Origin: JABMQF01 sp964563755 | GTDB lineage: Archaea > Nanobdellota > Nanobdellia > Woesearchaeales > UBA11576 | Length of the DNA stretch: 64,000 nucleotides | Assembly (NCBI GenBank): GCA_964563755.1 | Contig: CAZLYC010000002.1 | Location: 186,001-250,000 of the forward strand | Reading direction: 5' to 3' | Shown here: positions 1-8,053 of the stretch, one piece after another | Layout: each line of letters starts with the position of its first letter | How positions within the stretch are numbered: position 1 is the first letter of the stretch | Notes under the pieces: model-generated | What the model saw: only the letters and a program-made list of their open reading frames with translations | Databases searched by the model: none | Told to the model about the DNA's origin: nothing | Made by a program: the position numbers and the translations under genes

Positions 1-1
1 A

Positions 2-256
2 GCTAGTTTCAATACCGGTAAAGTGCTGTTTGAAGAATGGCACGGGCAGGGACAGAAGAAAGTTGTCCTGAAAGTTGCTGATGAGAAAGAGATGATGGAA
101 TTCTTGAAATCTGCCAAGTCCATGAAACTCAATATTGCATTGATAACAGATGCAGGCCATACCTGCGTTGAGCCAGGCACAAGAACATGCCTTGCGATAG
201 GGCCTGATTCAGAGGATAAGATTGACAAGCTGACAGGAAAGCTTAGCATGGTGTGA
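2..256 (+). CDS. pth2: peptidyl-tRNA hydrolase 2 (Pth2), 3' part only
   Basis: C-terminal part of the archaeal/eukaryotic-type peptidyl-tRNA hydrolase, which recycles peptidyl-tRNA dropped by stalled ribosomes. The frame is already open at the window edge, so the start lies outside. About 84 residues are visible of the usual 115-120. Recognisable blocks are GQKKVVLKV, the ALITDAGHT stretch, and PGTRTCLAIGP followed by KIDKLTGKL, all typical of Pth2. The next gene starts 2 bases after the stop, so the two are probably cotranscribed. Confidence 0.93.
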   Translation, partial: ASFNTGKVLFEEWHGQGQKKVVLKVADEKEMMEFLKSAKSMKLNIALITDAGHTCVEPGTRTCLAIGPDSEDKIDKLTGKLSMV

Positions 257-258
257 TT

Positions 259-435
259 ATGAAAGATTCTGATAAAAAGAAGATAAAGACGCTCGAGGCT
301 CAGGACAAAGAGCTTGCGAAGCTTCCTTCCATGGAGAAGGAGAAGAGATTTTTCAAGAAAGAGGAAAAATTGCTTGACAGGATGGTCGTCAAAAAGAAAG
401 TAAAGGCCAAGATGCCTAAAAAAGAGGTGAAATGA
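259..435 (+). CDS. small lysine-rich protein, unknown
   Basis: A 58-residue, very basic protein with a predicted helical Lys/Glu-rich middle and a Lys-rich tail (KKKVKAKMPKKEVK). A GTG 6 bases earlier is possible, but the ATG at 259 is preferred. It sits directly after pth2 and directly before a one-helix membrane protein, suggesting a three-gene transcript. No family was recognised. The charge suggests nucleic-acid or ribosome contact, which is inference only. Confidence 0.6.
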   Translation: MKDSDKKKIKTLEAQDKELAKLPSMEKEKRFFKKEEKLLDRMVVKKKVKAKMPKKEVK

Positions 436-436
436 A

Positions 437-583
437 ATGCCAAAGCTTCAGGACTTTTTTAAATGGTATTTTCATATAGACCTTAAGGATATGGGCAACT
501 ACATCGCATTGGTTCTGGCAGGTTTACTTCTGTGGTGGGGAATTAAGACGATAATTTCCATTATGTCCATGCCAGCTCCGTAG
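437..583 (+). CDS. small single-helix membrane protein
   Basis: A 48-residue ORF directly downstream of the Lys-rich gene. It starts at ATG 437, 1 base after the upstream stop. The N-terminus is amphipathic (MPKLQDFFKWYF). A hydrophobic stretch of about 22 residues (YIALVLAGLLLWWGIKTII) follows, then a short Met/Pro-rich end. This is the pattern of a membrane-anchored microprotein. SecE-like size and topology were considered, but no diagnostic SecE residues are convincing. Confidence 0.5.
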   Translation: MPKLQDFFKWYFHIDLKDMGNYIALVLAGLLLWWGIKTIISIMSMPAP

Positions 584-667
584 TTTTAAAGAATACCTTG
601 TTTTATTCGAAAAGTTTAAAAACCACATTCTAAAGTGCTCTATCTATCATACTATTGGGGGTGCAAT

Positions 668-2650
668 ATGGAAGAGAAAAAAGAGCACGAAACGCACCAT
701 GAGCAGCATGAACACCATGCAGCGCATGAAGAGCACGAGATGCATCATGAAGCACATCAGCATGAAGAGCATGAGCATCACGAAGCACAAGAGAGTTCTG
801 AAACACAAGAACACAAGGCTGCCAAGGCAGAAAAGAAACCTGCGCATACAGCTGGAAAAAAGAGTGAACACAAGGCGGTAAAGAAGCACAGAGGACACAA
901 AAAAGTCGAGAAGCCTGTTCCGCCAAAGAGGAAATTCAATTTTGTCCCATACATAATCGGGGCAGTTGTACTCGTTATCATTCTTATCGCGATATTTGCC
1001 CTTAAAGGATGCAAGACAGACCCTATATTGGTTGAGAATGCAGGCCAGTACGGCAAAGTCGACATGACATTCTATGTCATGAGCCAGTGTCCTTACGGTA
1101 CACAGGTCGAAGATGCTGTAGCGCCTGTCCTTGCTGAGCTTGGGGAGAACATAAACTTCAGGCTTGAGTTCATAGCTGGCGAGACAGGTCCAGGACAGTT
1201 CCAGAGCCTGCATGGCCCGCCGGAAGTAGAGGGTGACAAGATCCAGCTTTGCGTGCAGGATAAGTACCCGAAACAGCTTATCGATTTCGTAGTCTGCCAG
1301 AACAAGGATGCCTCGAACCTGAGGGGTTCTGTAGAGAAATGCGCAGAGGATGCAGGTATAGATGCTAAAGCTATAATCGACTGCGCTGATGGCGAGGAAG
1401 GCAATACTCTGCTCTCTGAATCAATAAAGAAGAGCGAAGCAGCGAATGCCCAGGGAAGCCCAACCATATACGTAAACGGTCAGCCATACCAGAGTGGAAG
1501 GGACACTGCAGCATTCAAGAGGGCAGCATGCGTCGGACTTAAAGGTCATCCTGTCTGCGCGGCATTGCCTGCATGTGCAAGTGATGCTGACTGCAGGGAA
1601 GAGCCTGGAAAGGTCGGCATATGTGAGAACCCAGGTGACAAGGAGTCTAAATGCACCTACAAGGATGATGAAGCAGTCACCCTTACAGTAGTAAACGCAA
1701 AAGAGTGCGCTGATTGTGACCCTTCACAGCTTGTCGCTGTGTTGAGCCAAGTTTTCCTTAATATGGAGATCAAGGCAGTTGATGCAAGCAGCACAGAAGG
1801 AAAGTCGCTTATCAAGACATTGCAGCTTCAGAAAGCTCCTGCATTCGTATTCTCGTCAGGAATTGACAAGACTTATGCATGGGAAGTAAATACCAGGATA
1901 CAGCCTGCTTTCAGGAAAGTATCTGACAAGTATGTGCTTCTTGACGAAGCAAGCGGCTCTACATATCTGCTTGACGCGAATAAGAGAAAAGAGATGCAGG
2001 AGTTGACAGGAGTCAAGACTGGAGACAACAAGCCCCAGATTGATTTCTATGTGATGAGCTACTGCCCATACGGCAACATGGCTGAAGAGGCAATAGAACC
2101 TGTCTACAATCTCTTGGGAAGCAGCGCAGAATTCAATCCGCACTATGTTATTTACTCGAATTACCAGGGCGGAGGAGCGCAGTTCTGCAGGGATAAGGAA
2201 AGCAAGTACTGTTCTATGCATGGTGTCCAGGAGCTTAACCAAGGCTTGAGGGAATTGTGCGTGCACAAGTACATGGGAGATGATGCATACTTCAAGTTCG
2301 TCCTTGCGATGAATGAGAAGTGCAGTTCAAGCAACGCGGATACCTGCTGGGAAGCAGTGGCGAAGTCGCTGAAACTCGATACAGTAAAGATTAAGGACTG
2401 CGAAGAGAACGAGGATGACGCTATCCTGTCCAAGGAAGTATCGCTTAACCAGGCGCTCGGCGTATCTGGCTCTCCGACAGTTTTTGTCGAGGGCAATGCA
2501 TACAACGGCGCAAGGACTGCCGGTGGATTCGCGCAGGCATTATGTGCAGGTTTCGAGACTGCTCCTGATAAATGCAGCGCAGAAAGCCTGGCTACACTGG
2601 GAGAGATACCTGCCGCGACAGGCGCAGCAGCTGCCGGTGGTTGCGGATAA
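668..2650 (+). CDS. membrane-anchored tandem GILT/DsbA-like thiol oxidoreductase with His-rich tail
   Basis: 660 residues. The ATG at 668 is chosen because a GGGGG/GGTG ribosome binding site precedes it. Residues 1-80 are extremely His/Glu-rich, then Lys-rich, and probably cytosolic. One membrane helix spans about 92-113. Outside lie two repeats of a thioredoxin-fold domain. Each starts with MS(Q/Y)CPYG, has an HG-containing Cys-rich insert reminiscent of GILT proteins, and ends in a cis-Pro loop (GSPT). Between them is a third thioredoxin-like segment with CADC. In both main sites the second active-site Cys of CxxC is replaced by Gly (CPYG). Likely roles are extracytoplasmic disulfide reduction or isomerisation, or metal-linked redox; specificity is unknown. 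The tail is Gly/Ala-rich. Confidence 0.72.
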   Translation: MEEKKEHETHHEQHEHHAAHEEHEMHHEAHQHEEHEHHEAQESSETQEHKAAKAEKKPAHTAGKKSEHKAVKKHRGHKKVEKPVPPKRKFNFVPYIIGAVVLVIILIAIFALKGCKTDPILVENAGQYGKVDMTFYVMSQCPYGTQVEDAVAPVLAELGENINFRLEFIAGETGPGQFQSLHGPPEVEGDKIQLCVQDKYPKQLIDFVVCQNKDASNLRGSVEKCAEDAGIDAKAIIDCADGEEGNTLLSESIKKSEAANAQGSPTIYVNGQPYQSGRDTAAFKRAACVGLKGHPVCAALPACASDADCREEPGKVGICENPGDKESKCTYKDDEAVTLTVVNAKECADCDPSQLVAVLSQVFLNMEIKAVDASSTEGKSLIKTLQLQKAPAFVFSSGIDKTYAWEVNTRIQPAFRKVSDKYVLLDEASGSTYLLDANKRKEMQELTGVKTGDNKPQIDFYVMSYCPYGNMAEEAIEPVYNLLGSSAEFNPHYVIYSNYQGGGAQFCRDKESKYCSMHGVQELNQGLRELCVHKYMGDDAYFKFVLAMNEKCSSSNADTCWEAVAKSLKLDTVKIKDCEENEDDAILSKEVSLNQALGVSGSPTVFVEGNAYNGARTAGGFAQALCAGFETAPDKCSAESLATLGEIPAATGAAAAGGCG

Positions 2651-2654
2651 AATC

Positions 2655-2689
2655 TTTTCAACTTTTTTTATTTTTATTTCTTTATTTTG
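2655..2689 (+). terminator. T-rich probable archaeal terminator
   Basis: Immediately after the stop of the tandem thioredoxin gene lies a run of repeated T tracts (4 to 7 T each) without a hairpin. This is the usual form of intrinsic archaeal termination. The next gene starts only a few bases later, so termination may be partial. Confidence 0.4.
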
Positions 2690-2692
2690 ACA

Positions 2693-2941
2693 ATGGACGA
2701 GAAGAAAAAGTATCCTAACATAATGAAGGAGAAAATGGCTCCTAAGAAAGAATTAGATGTAATTACAGACACAACTCATCCTCTTGCGGTCTACGACCAT
2801 GTATGCAAGAAATGCGGCTATGGCAAGGCCATGCTGATATCAAAAGGCGTGTGGTACACTGACGAGGATGAAGTGATGGAATATGTCTGCGGAAAATGCG
2901 GGTTGCATGAGAAAGTGACAGACGGCAGCAAGATTACATAG
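2693..2941 (+). CDS. small zinc-ribbon protein (RpoM/TFS C-terminal-like)
   Basis: 82 residues. ATG 2693 is preferred over the upstream TTG at 2687. Two CxxC pairs (CKKC at about 38 and CGKC at about 67) flank a beta-rich segment, as in TFIIS/RpoM C-terminal zinc ribbons. The acidic Asp-Glu tip is displaced (TDEDEV), so transcript-cleavage activity is doubtful. A nucleic-acid or polymerase partner is inferred from the fold only. Confidence 0.55.
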   Translation: MDEKKKYPNIMKEKMAPKKELDVITDTTHPLAVYDHVCKKCGYGKAMLISKGVWYTDEDEVMEYVCGKCGLHEKVTDGSKIT

Positions 2942-2958
2942 ATAAGTGAATTCTATAA

Positions 2959-3738
2959 TCAGTCATATTTGAAAAATGCTTTCTTGCCAGTCTCTACATC
3001 GAAACCTGACACGTTCTTTCCTAAGGTCTTTACTTTTATCTTCCGTCCCCTGTATTCGACAATATCGCCGACCTTGAACCCGTGTAATCTAAAAAGCACG
3101 TTAATTCTGTGGACCTGCTTGCTCGTGTTCTTGTCCTGTGTGAAGAGTCTTGCTGTTTCTGTTAATTCTCCGTTGAACTTATGGACAAGTTTCTTGCCGA
3201 GGGCTCGTATGTATTTTGCTGAAGTGAGCTGGAAGTCAGCATTATATTCTTCACCTGTCTCTTTGACTAAATGTACTTTGTCTTTGTTGTCCTCAATATC
3301 TTTTCTGACAAAGTCCATGACTTCTTTATTCGCGTCTCTTACCTGTAATTCCCCTTCAAAGTATCTGTTGCCTATCTTTCCGCAGTGGTCGCAGTAGGTA
3401 TAATCTATCTGTGCAGGTATAAGGAATTCCTGGCCTTCTACTGTTACCTCAAGCTCTATGTCATCCTTTGCTCCTGGTTTGTCCTTGAGCTCTTTGTATA
3501 TCGGACGTATCTTGAGAGGGTATCTGCATGGGTTCTTTATCTTTGAAAGAGCTGCTGCTATTATCCCTTCATCGATTGTTTTGAACTGTCTCCAATTATA
3601 GAGCACTGTGAACTTGTCGCAGATTATGCATTTCTTCATGACTATGTCCTTAAAAGAAAGTTCAAGCTCATCTTCGGAGCATTCACTGCAGAAATCTCCT
3701 TTTATGCCTTTTTTACCGCATTTTGGACAGAATCTCAT
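2959..3738 (-). CDS. nmd3: NMD3 family ribosome-associated protein
   Basis: 259 residues. The N-terminal zinc region has CPKC and CSEC near residues 4-20, CIIC near 37 and CDHC near 116, the pattern of archaeal NMD3. The C-terminal part (about 145-259) carries a basic beta-rich domain ending in a motif around GDIVEYRGRKIKV. In eukaryotes NMD3 is the 60S export adaptor. In archaea a large-subunit maturation role is inferred from the family. It is divergent from the signal peptidase gene and shares a short promoter region with it. Confidence 0.85.
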   Translation of the reverse strand: MRFCPKCGKKGIKGDFCSECSEDELELSFKDIVMKKCIICDKFTVLYNWRQFKTIDEGIIAAALSKIKNPCRYPLKIRPIYKELKDKPGAKDDIELEVTVEGQEFLIPAQIDYTYCDHCGKIGNRYFEGELQVRDANKEVMDFVRKDIEDNKDKVHLVKETGEEYNADFQLTSAKYIRALGKKLVHKFNGELTETARLFTQDKNTSKQVHRINVLFRLHGFKVGDIVEYRGRKIKVKTLGKNVSGFDVETGKKAFFKYD

Positions 3739-3758
3739 GCATTCCGGACAAACGAAAC

Positions 3759-3768
3759 CTTTATATTA
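3759..3768 (+). promoter_or_regulatory. TATA box for the signal peptidase gene
   Basis: CTTTATATTA lies about 30 bp before the ATG at 3790. This suggests an essentially leaderless transcript, a spacing seen repeatedly in this window. Confidence 0.55.
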
Positions 3769-3789
3769 ACTTTTCTTAAAAATATAGTT

Positions 3790-4416
3790 ATGGATTGGAA
3801 AAAGGCAAAAAAGACCGCTAGGCAGGTCTGGCAATTCATCTGGGAAGATGACAGCTGGGCAAGCTGGTTTGTGAATGTTGTACTTGCTTTTGTGCTCATC
3901 AAGTTTGTTGTCTATCCTGTCCTTAGCATCTTGCTTTCAACTTCGCATCCTATTGTGGCTGTCGTATCGAGCTCAATGGAGCATGATGGCAGCTTTGATG
4001 ATTGGTGGAACAGCGAGGCGATTTGCGCTCAGCGTTACAGGTGCACCCAGTCAGAGTATTATACCTCATTAGGAATTTCAAAGGAAATATTCAGTGATTT
4101 CAGGATGCATAATGGCTTCAACAAAGGAGACATAATGATACTTTACGGCACCAAGCCGAAGAATATAGAAGTAGGGCATGTTATTGTCTTCAAGGCAGAC
4201 AGGCCTGACCCTATAATACACAGGGTTGTGAATGCGACAAATTTGGATGGCACTTATGTGTTCTCGACAAAAGGGGACCATAATGCAGGTACTTTCTATT
4301 TTGAATCATACATCCCTGAAGAAAGTTATATTGGAAGAGCAGTTATCCGGGTTCCGTTCCTAGGATACATAAAGCTTGGTTTTGTCAAGTTGCTTAGCTT
4401 GATAGGTTTAGCGTGA
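3790..4416 (+). CDS. signal peptidase I, archaeal/ER (Sec11) type
   Basis: 208 residues. It cleaves Sec signal peptides on the outer face of the membrane. One N-terminal membrane helix spans about 27-49. The catalytic Ser is in SSSMEH (Ser62). The general base is His144 in IIHRV, where bacterial enzymes have Lys, and an Asp lies in KGDHN (Asp163). The Ser-His-Asp arrangement marks the archaeal/ER type. A second hydrophobic segment at the C-terminus (about 187-206) may be a membrane anchor. The insert between the Ser and His boxes, about 70-110, contains two Cys. Confidence 0.9.
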   Translation: MDWKKAKKTARQVWQFIWEDDSWASWFVNVVLAFVLIKFVVYPVLSILLSTSHPIVAVVSSSMEHDGSFDDWWNSEAICAQRYRCTQSEYYTSLGISKEIFSDFRMHNGFNKGDIMILYGTKPKNIEVGHVIVFKADRPDPIIHRVVNATNLDGTYVFSTKGDHNAGTFYFESYIPEESYIGRAVIRVPFLGYIKLGFVKLLSLIGLA

Positions 4417-4426
4417 GGTGCTGATT

Positions 4427-4750
4427 ATGTTCCAGTTCTGCCCAAAATGCCGTTCGATATTGAGACCTAAGAAAGAAGGCGAGAAGGTCATTATGTTCTG
4501 TACATGTGGCTACACAAGCAACGCTGCACCTTCGCAGATAAAAGAGCAGAAGGTTGTGAAGAAAGAGGAAGCCGAGCTCGCTGTTGTGGAAAAAGAAATC
4601 GAGACGCTGCCGATAACAGATGATGAATGCCCGAAGTGCGGCAACAAGCAGGCGTTCTACTGGCTCGAGCAGACAAGGGCCGGAGACGAAGCAGCGACGA
4701 AGTTCATGCGCTGCACCAAGTGCAAGCACACCTGGAGAGATTATAGTTAG
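4427..4750 (+). CDS. tfs: transcription elongation factor S (TFS/RpoM-like)
   Basis: 107 residues from ATG 4427, which sits 6 bases after GAGGTG. The N-terminal zinc ribbon has CPKC (about 5-8) and CTC. The C-terminal ribbon has CPKC, the conserved TRAGDEA acidic tip that reaches the polymerase active site, and CTKCKHTWRDY. Family knowledge: it stimulates RNA cleavage in backtracked RNA polymerase. The gene follows the signal peptidase gene by 10 bases and is probably cotranscribed. Confidence 0.93.
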   Translation: MFQFCPKCRSILRPKKEGEKVIMFCTCGYTSNAAPSQIKEQKVVKKEEAELAVVEKEIETLPITDDECPKCGNKQAFYWLEQTRAGDEAATKFMRCTKCKHTWRDYS

Positions 4751-4773
4751 ATAAAACACAACCTAAAAGAAAT

Positions 4774-5277
4774 TTATCTTGTTTTTGCCCAAATCATATC
4801 ATCTAGATACTTTCCGTCTTTAAACTTATTTTTTACGAGGATTCCTTCTAATTTGTATCCTGCTTTTTCTAACACTCTTGCAGAAGCCTTGTTGAAGGTT
4901 CGGCACATTCCAGAAATCCTAACTAGCTTCAATTTTTTGAATCCGTATTCGGTTATAGATTTCACGGCTTTCGTTGCGAGGCCTCTGCCCCTGAAATCTT
5001 TATGGATTCCATATCCTATATTGGCAGAGTGTTTATACGTTGGATCATCTGTCAAATCAAGATTTATGAAGCCTGCAAATTTGCCGTCAGTTTCAATTAC
5101 AAAAGTATTCGCGTGCTTACGCTTCAGCTCGTTTTTAGCTTCGTTTAAGTTTCTTGGTATTCGCTTAAAGTTTTTCTTTGCATCTTCGTCTTTATGGCAT
5201 TCAAGATAGCCTAGCACATCCTTTTTAGTCAGTGTTATCTTCCTTAATATGATATCATTACTCTTGATTACAAGCAT
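4774..5277 (-). CDS. GNAT acetyltransferase, RimJ/RimL-like
   Basis: 167 residues with the GNAT fold. The acetyl-CoA loop is FRGRGLATKA (about 95-104). It is followed by the classic RimJ/L segment ending in NKASARVLEKAGYKLEG. The family acetylates protein N-termini or small amines; the substrate here cannot be told. It is convergent with tfs. Confidence 0.8.
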   Translation of the reverse strand: MLVIKSNDIILRKITLTKKDVLGYLECHKDEDAKKNFKRIPRNLNEAKNELKRKHANTFVIETDGKFAGFINLDLTDDPTYKHSANIGYGIHKDFRGRGLATKAVKSITEYGFKKLKLVRISGMCRTFNKASARVLEKAGYKLEGILVKNKFKDGKYLDDMIWAKTR

Positions 5278-5404
5278 ATAGAGTGAGCAACATCATAAGA
5301 ATATAAATTCTTTGATGGTCAAATGATGAAAAACAAGGGAGAATGCTTAAATACGAGCTGAATTAATAATATCATAAAAAAAGTGTAACGCGGTGCAATA
5401 AGAA

Positions 5405-5647
5405 ATGAATATATCTCAATATATGAAGAACAACACAATATCAATAATCGCCAAGCCTAATTCTTCTAAGACAGAAATTGTTGGCTGGGATGAGAACAGG
5501 CAGGCATTAAAGATTGCAGTCGCTGCTGTGCCAGACAAAGACAAGGCCAATATCGAGCTCCTTAAGTTTCTTAGGAAGGAGACAGGCATGAAGTGCGAGC
5601 TTGCTTCAGGCGCTAAATCAAGGGCAAAGAAAGTTGTTTTCCGCTGA
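5405..5647 (+). CDS. DUF167/UPF0235 (YggU-like) protein
   Basis: 80 residues. The family signature is visible: IIAKPNSSKTEIVGW near the start, then VPDKDKANIELLKFLRKETG and a final SGAKSRAKKV. The biochemical role of this widespread family is not established. Its 3' end overlaps the next gene, on the opposite strand, by 35 bases. Confidence 0.85.
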   Translation: MNISQYMKNNTISIIAKPNSSKTEIVGWDENRQALKIAVAAVPDKDKANIELLKFLRKETGMKCELASGAKSRAKKVVFR

Positions 5648-6197
5648 TATCCTTAGTTTTTCTAAAATATTCCAAGTGCGTACGACCTTTGTCGCCAAAA
5701 ATCTCAAGTGCAGAGATATAATATTTTGAGTCATGGTTCCTGAAGTATTCGTCGACCTCGTCACAAGTATAGACGTTTACGCTGTAATCAGTCAATTTTG
5801 GGTCAAGAGTTCTGTTATAGACTTTGTTTCGTTCAACTATCTGTCTTCCGAAATGAACCAGTTCAAGTCCGTGGAGGATTATGTCTCCTTCCACCCTCGC
5901 CCATGGCTTTTCACCGCATTTTTCAAGATAGAACTCTGTATTTATCATCACATTAGAAGTCCCGTTCTGTACATACCTTGCACCCATAGGATGTTTCATC
6001 AGGCCTAACAGTAGGTCTGTCTCTATTATGATATAATCGGACCCTATACCCTGCAGGTCACGGCCGAAAACTATCAATTCCTTCTGCTTCTCAACAAGAA
6101 TTGGTGCGTTGAGAGCCAGGTGCTTACGGTTGATTCTTGACGCGACACTACTGCAGATTTGTTCAAGCTCTGTCATAATTGCCTCTTCGATGCTCAT
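5613..6197 (-). CDS. conserved hypothetical protein
   Basis: 194 residues. The ATG at 6197 is preferred over a TTG at 6224, because a TATA-like TTTTAAATA at about 6228-6236 places the transcript start near the ATG. No domain was recognised. The protein is soluble, mixed alpha/beta and ends SLPLI. It overlaps the DUF167 gene tail to tail. Confidence 0.6.
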   Translation of the reverse strand: MSIEEAIMTELEQICSSVASRINRKHLALNAPILVEKQKELIVFGRDLQGIGSDYIIIETDLLLGLMKHPMGARYVQNGTSNVMINTEFYLEKCGEKPWARVEGDIILHGLELVHFGRQIVERNKVYNRTLDPKLTDYSVNVYTCDEVDEYFRNHDSKYYISALEIFGDKGRTHLEYFRKTKDISGKQLSLPLI

Positions 6198-6242
6198 ACA
6201 ATAGGGATATTTAATTGTTTCCAACTTATTTAAAACAGGAAA

Positions 6243-6815
6243 CTAAGACAATTGATTTGCTATCGATTCAACCTTTTTCATGAGCTCTTCAAGCGTCCCG
6301 TCGTTCTTTATTATATACTCAGCCATCTTCAGGCATTTGCCGACCTCTTGGCCTTCTCCGCCTTTTATCTCATGGTCATCTATCTTCTTGAACTCCGCAA
6401 AAGTCTTAGGGTCTCCTTGTCTTCTGCGGGATTTCATGCGTTCAAACCTTAGTTTCTGCGGCGCATCCACGCCTAACAGTATGAATCTCATATTCTTGTT
6501 GTCCATCTCGTGCTGTCTGAACAGGGCTATCTCGTCGGTATCTCTAAGTCCCTCTATGACAAAATCTTTTCCGCGTTTTGCCTCTGACTGTATCTTGTCA
6601 AGCAGCCTTTGCGCAAGTATAGAATTATGCGGACTTTCTTTCCGTAAGTCGTGCCCGAGCTTGCTCAATGTCTTCCTGTTTATCTCTATGCCTCTTTCTT
6701 TTGCAACTTGTCTTATCTCTGCTGAGAATGAATGGTGGATGAATCCTTTGTCTCTGAAGAACTCTGCGACCTTGCCTTTGCCTGAGCTGATAGGTCCCGT
6801 GACTGCTATTATCAT
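6243..6815 (-). CDS. P-loop nucleotide kinase-like protein (UPF0200/dephospho-CoA-kinase-like)
   Basis: 190 residues. A Walker A motif lies at the N-terminus (GPISSGKG, about 7-14). A lid-like basic segment (FERMKSRRRQGDPKT) and a conserved acidic/Gly-rich stretch follow. It is clearly related to the N-terminal domain of the fused deaminase next door, sharing motif order and the segments around GFxHxSxS and NDLR/HDLR. A nucleoside monophosphate kinase role would fit the neighbouring pyrimidine genes but is inference. Confidence 0.72.
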   Translation of the reverse strand: MIIAVTGPISSGKGKVAEFFRDKGFIHHSFSAEIRQVAKERGIEINRKTLSKLGHDLRKESPHNSILAQRLLDKIQSEAKRGKDFVIEGLRDTDEIALFRQHEMDNKNMRFILLGVDAPQKLRFERMKSRRRQGDPKTFAEFKKIDDHEIKGGEGQEVGKCLKMAEYIIKNDGTLEELMKKVESIANQLS

Positions 6816-6857
6816 ATGACTGACGAGAAGAATGTTTTATTTATAAATGTTTATGGA

Positions 6858-7901
6858 TTACTGGTTCTTGTACTCCTCTACTGTGTCATCCAGAACTTCT
6901 ATCTGCGTTCCTGCTTGCTTAAAGAGTTCCATGCTCTCCTTGTCAGCATGGTAGCGCTTCTGGCATACTATCCTTGTTATCCCCGCGTTTATTACCATCT
7001 TCGCGCAGGTGTAGCAAGGCGCGAGCTTGCAGTAGAGTGTGGCTCCGTCAATCGCCATTCCGTTTCTTGCAGCGAGAGCTACTGCATTCATCTCTGCGTG
7101 GTTTGTCCTCATGCAGTGCTGGGATATGCTGCCATCCTCATGTATCACCTTCTTCATGAGATGGCCAACATCATCGCAGTGAGGTGCTCCCATAGGACTT
7201 CCTACATATCCTGTAGAGAGTATCCTCTTGTCTTTCACTATCACTACTGCGGTCCTTCCCCTGTCGCAAGTGGCTCTCTTAGAGACTGCGTCTACTATGC
7301 CCATGAAGTATTCGTCCCACGTGGGCCTTACATAGACAGGCAGTTTCTCCGCCTTCTTGGTTAGGTCATCAAGCAGCTTTTCTGTCTTTTTGTGCAGTTT
7401 ATTCAGAGTGCTGTCATTCATGATTACGTACTCTGCCATCTTTATGACGTTTGTCAGCTGCTGTCCTGGCCCGCTGGTCTGGCTTTCCAGTTTCTCTTTT
7501 TCCTCCAGCTCTTTCATAGTCTTAGGATCATTTTCACGGTCTCTCTCTTTTATCCTTTCAAATCTTGTCTTTATTGGCGCACGTACTTCTGCGAGGAAGA
7601 AATGCCCGTTCTTCTTTAGTGCTTTTACTTCCGCAGGATGCCTTATCGAGCTTATCACGAAATCCCCTGTCTTTCCTTTCATCTTTTCTAGCGCCCTGTC
7701 TCCGAGGACTGAGTGTCCGTAACTTTCTCTTAGATCATTCGCTACTTTTATGAGATTGTCACGCGTCACTTCTACCCCGCGCCTTCCTAGCTCTTCGCGT
7801 ATCAGGTCGGAAAGTGAGAAATGTGTGAATCCTTTCTTGATAAGGTACTCTGCAACAGAGTCTTTTCCAGAACAATACATGCCTGTGAGTCCTATTATCA
7901 A
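6858..7901 (-). CDS. fused P-loop kinase domain - dCMP deaminase
   Basis: 347 residues. Residues 1-190 form a P-loop kinase-like domain (GMYCSGKD at 7-14), paralogous to the gene just downstream. Residues about 195-347 form a cytidine/deoxycytidylate deaminase: zinc ligand and catalytic Glu in NHAE (about 268), the other two zinc Cys in PCYTC (about 296-299). Reaction: dCMP to dUMP. The start is a TTG at 7901, 5 bases after GGTG. A later ATG would cut the P-loop. As I recall, fungal dCMP deaminases also carry an N-terminal P-loop-like extension. It is divergent from thyX, which uses the product dUMP. Confidence 0.86.
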   Translation of the reverse strand: MIIGLTGMYCSGKDSVAEYLIKKGFTHFSLSDLIREELGRRGVEVTRDNLIKVANDLRESYGHSVLGDRALEKMKGKTGDFVISSIRHPAEVKALKKNGHFFLAEVRAPIKTRFERIKERDRENDPKTMKELEEKEKLESQTSGPGQQLTNVIKMAEYVIMNDSTLNKLHKKTEKLLDDLTKKAEKLPVYVRPTWDEYFMGIVDAVSKRATCDRGRTAVVIVKDKRILSTGYVGSPMGAPHCDDVGHLMKKVIHEDGSISQHCMRTNHAEMNAVALAARNGMAIDGATLYCKLAPCYTCAKMVINAGITRIVCQKRYHADKESMELFKQAGTQIEVLDDTVEEYKNQ

Positions 7902-8053
7902 AATTGCACCGTCTTATCGGCAATGGCCTATCATATTTATGGGTTGTGTTATCCAAATTTGGAGACGACAGCGAGTCTATAAAATATAAGTTCAAGTTTG
8001 GCAATGCTTATAAAAAAACAGCCCAGTCATACATAAAAAAAGGTTGGAGGGAG

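Noticed and set aside
630..1467. Long antisense frames inside the tandem thioredoxin gene
   Set aside because: They mirror the biased His/Glu codons of the sense gene, lack ribosome binding sites and carry no protein motif.
5323..5361. C/D-box RNA (ATGATGA then CTGA)
   Set aside because: Only 28 bases lie between the boxes, no internal C'/D' pair or closing stem is seen, and the region is the promoter of the DUF167 gene.
6816..7753. Plus-strand frames of 60-182 codons opposite the deaminase fusion
   Set aside because: They are shadows of the clear deaminase/kinase gene, with no start signals or motifs.
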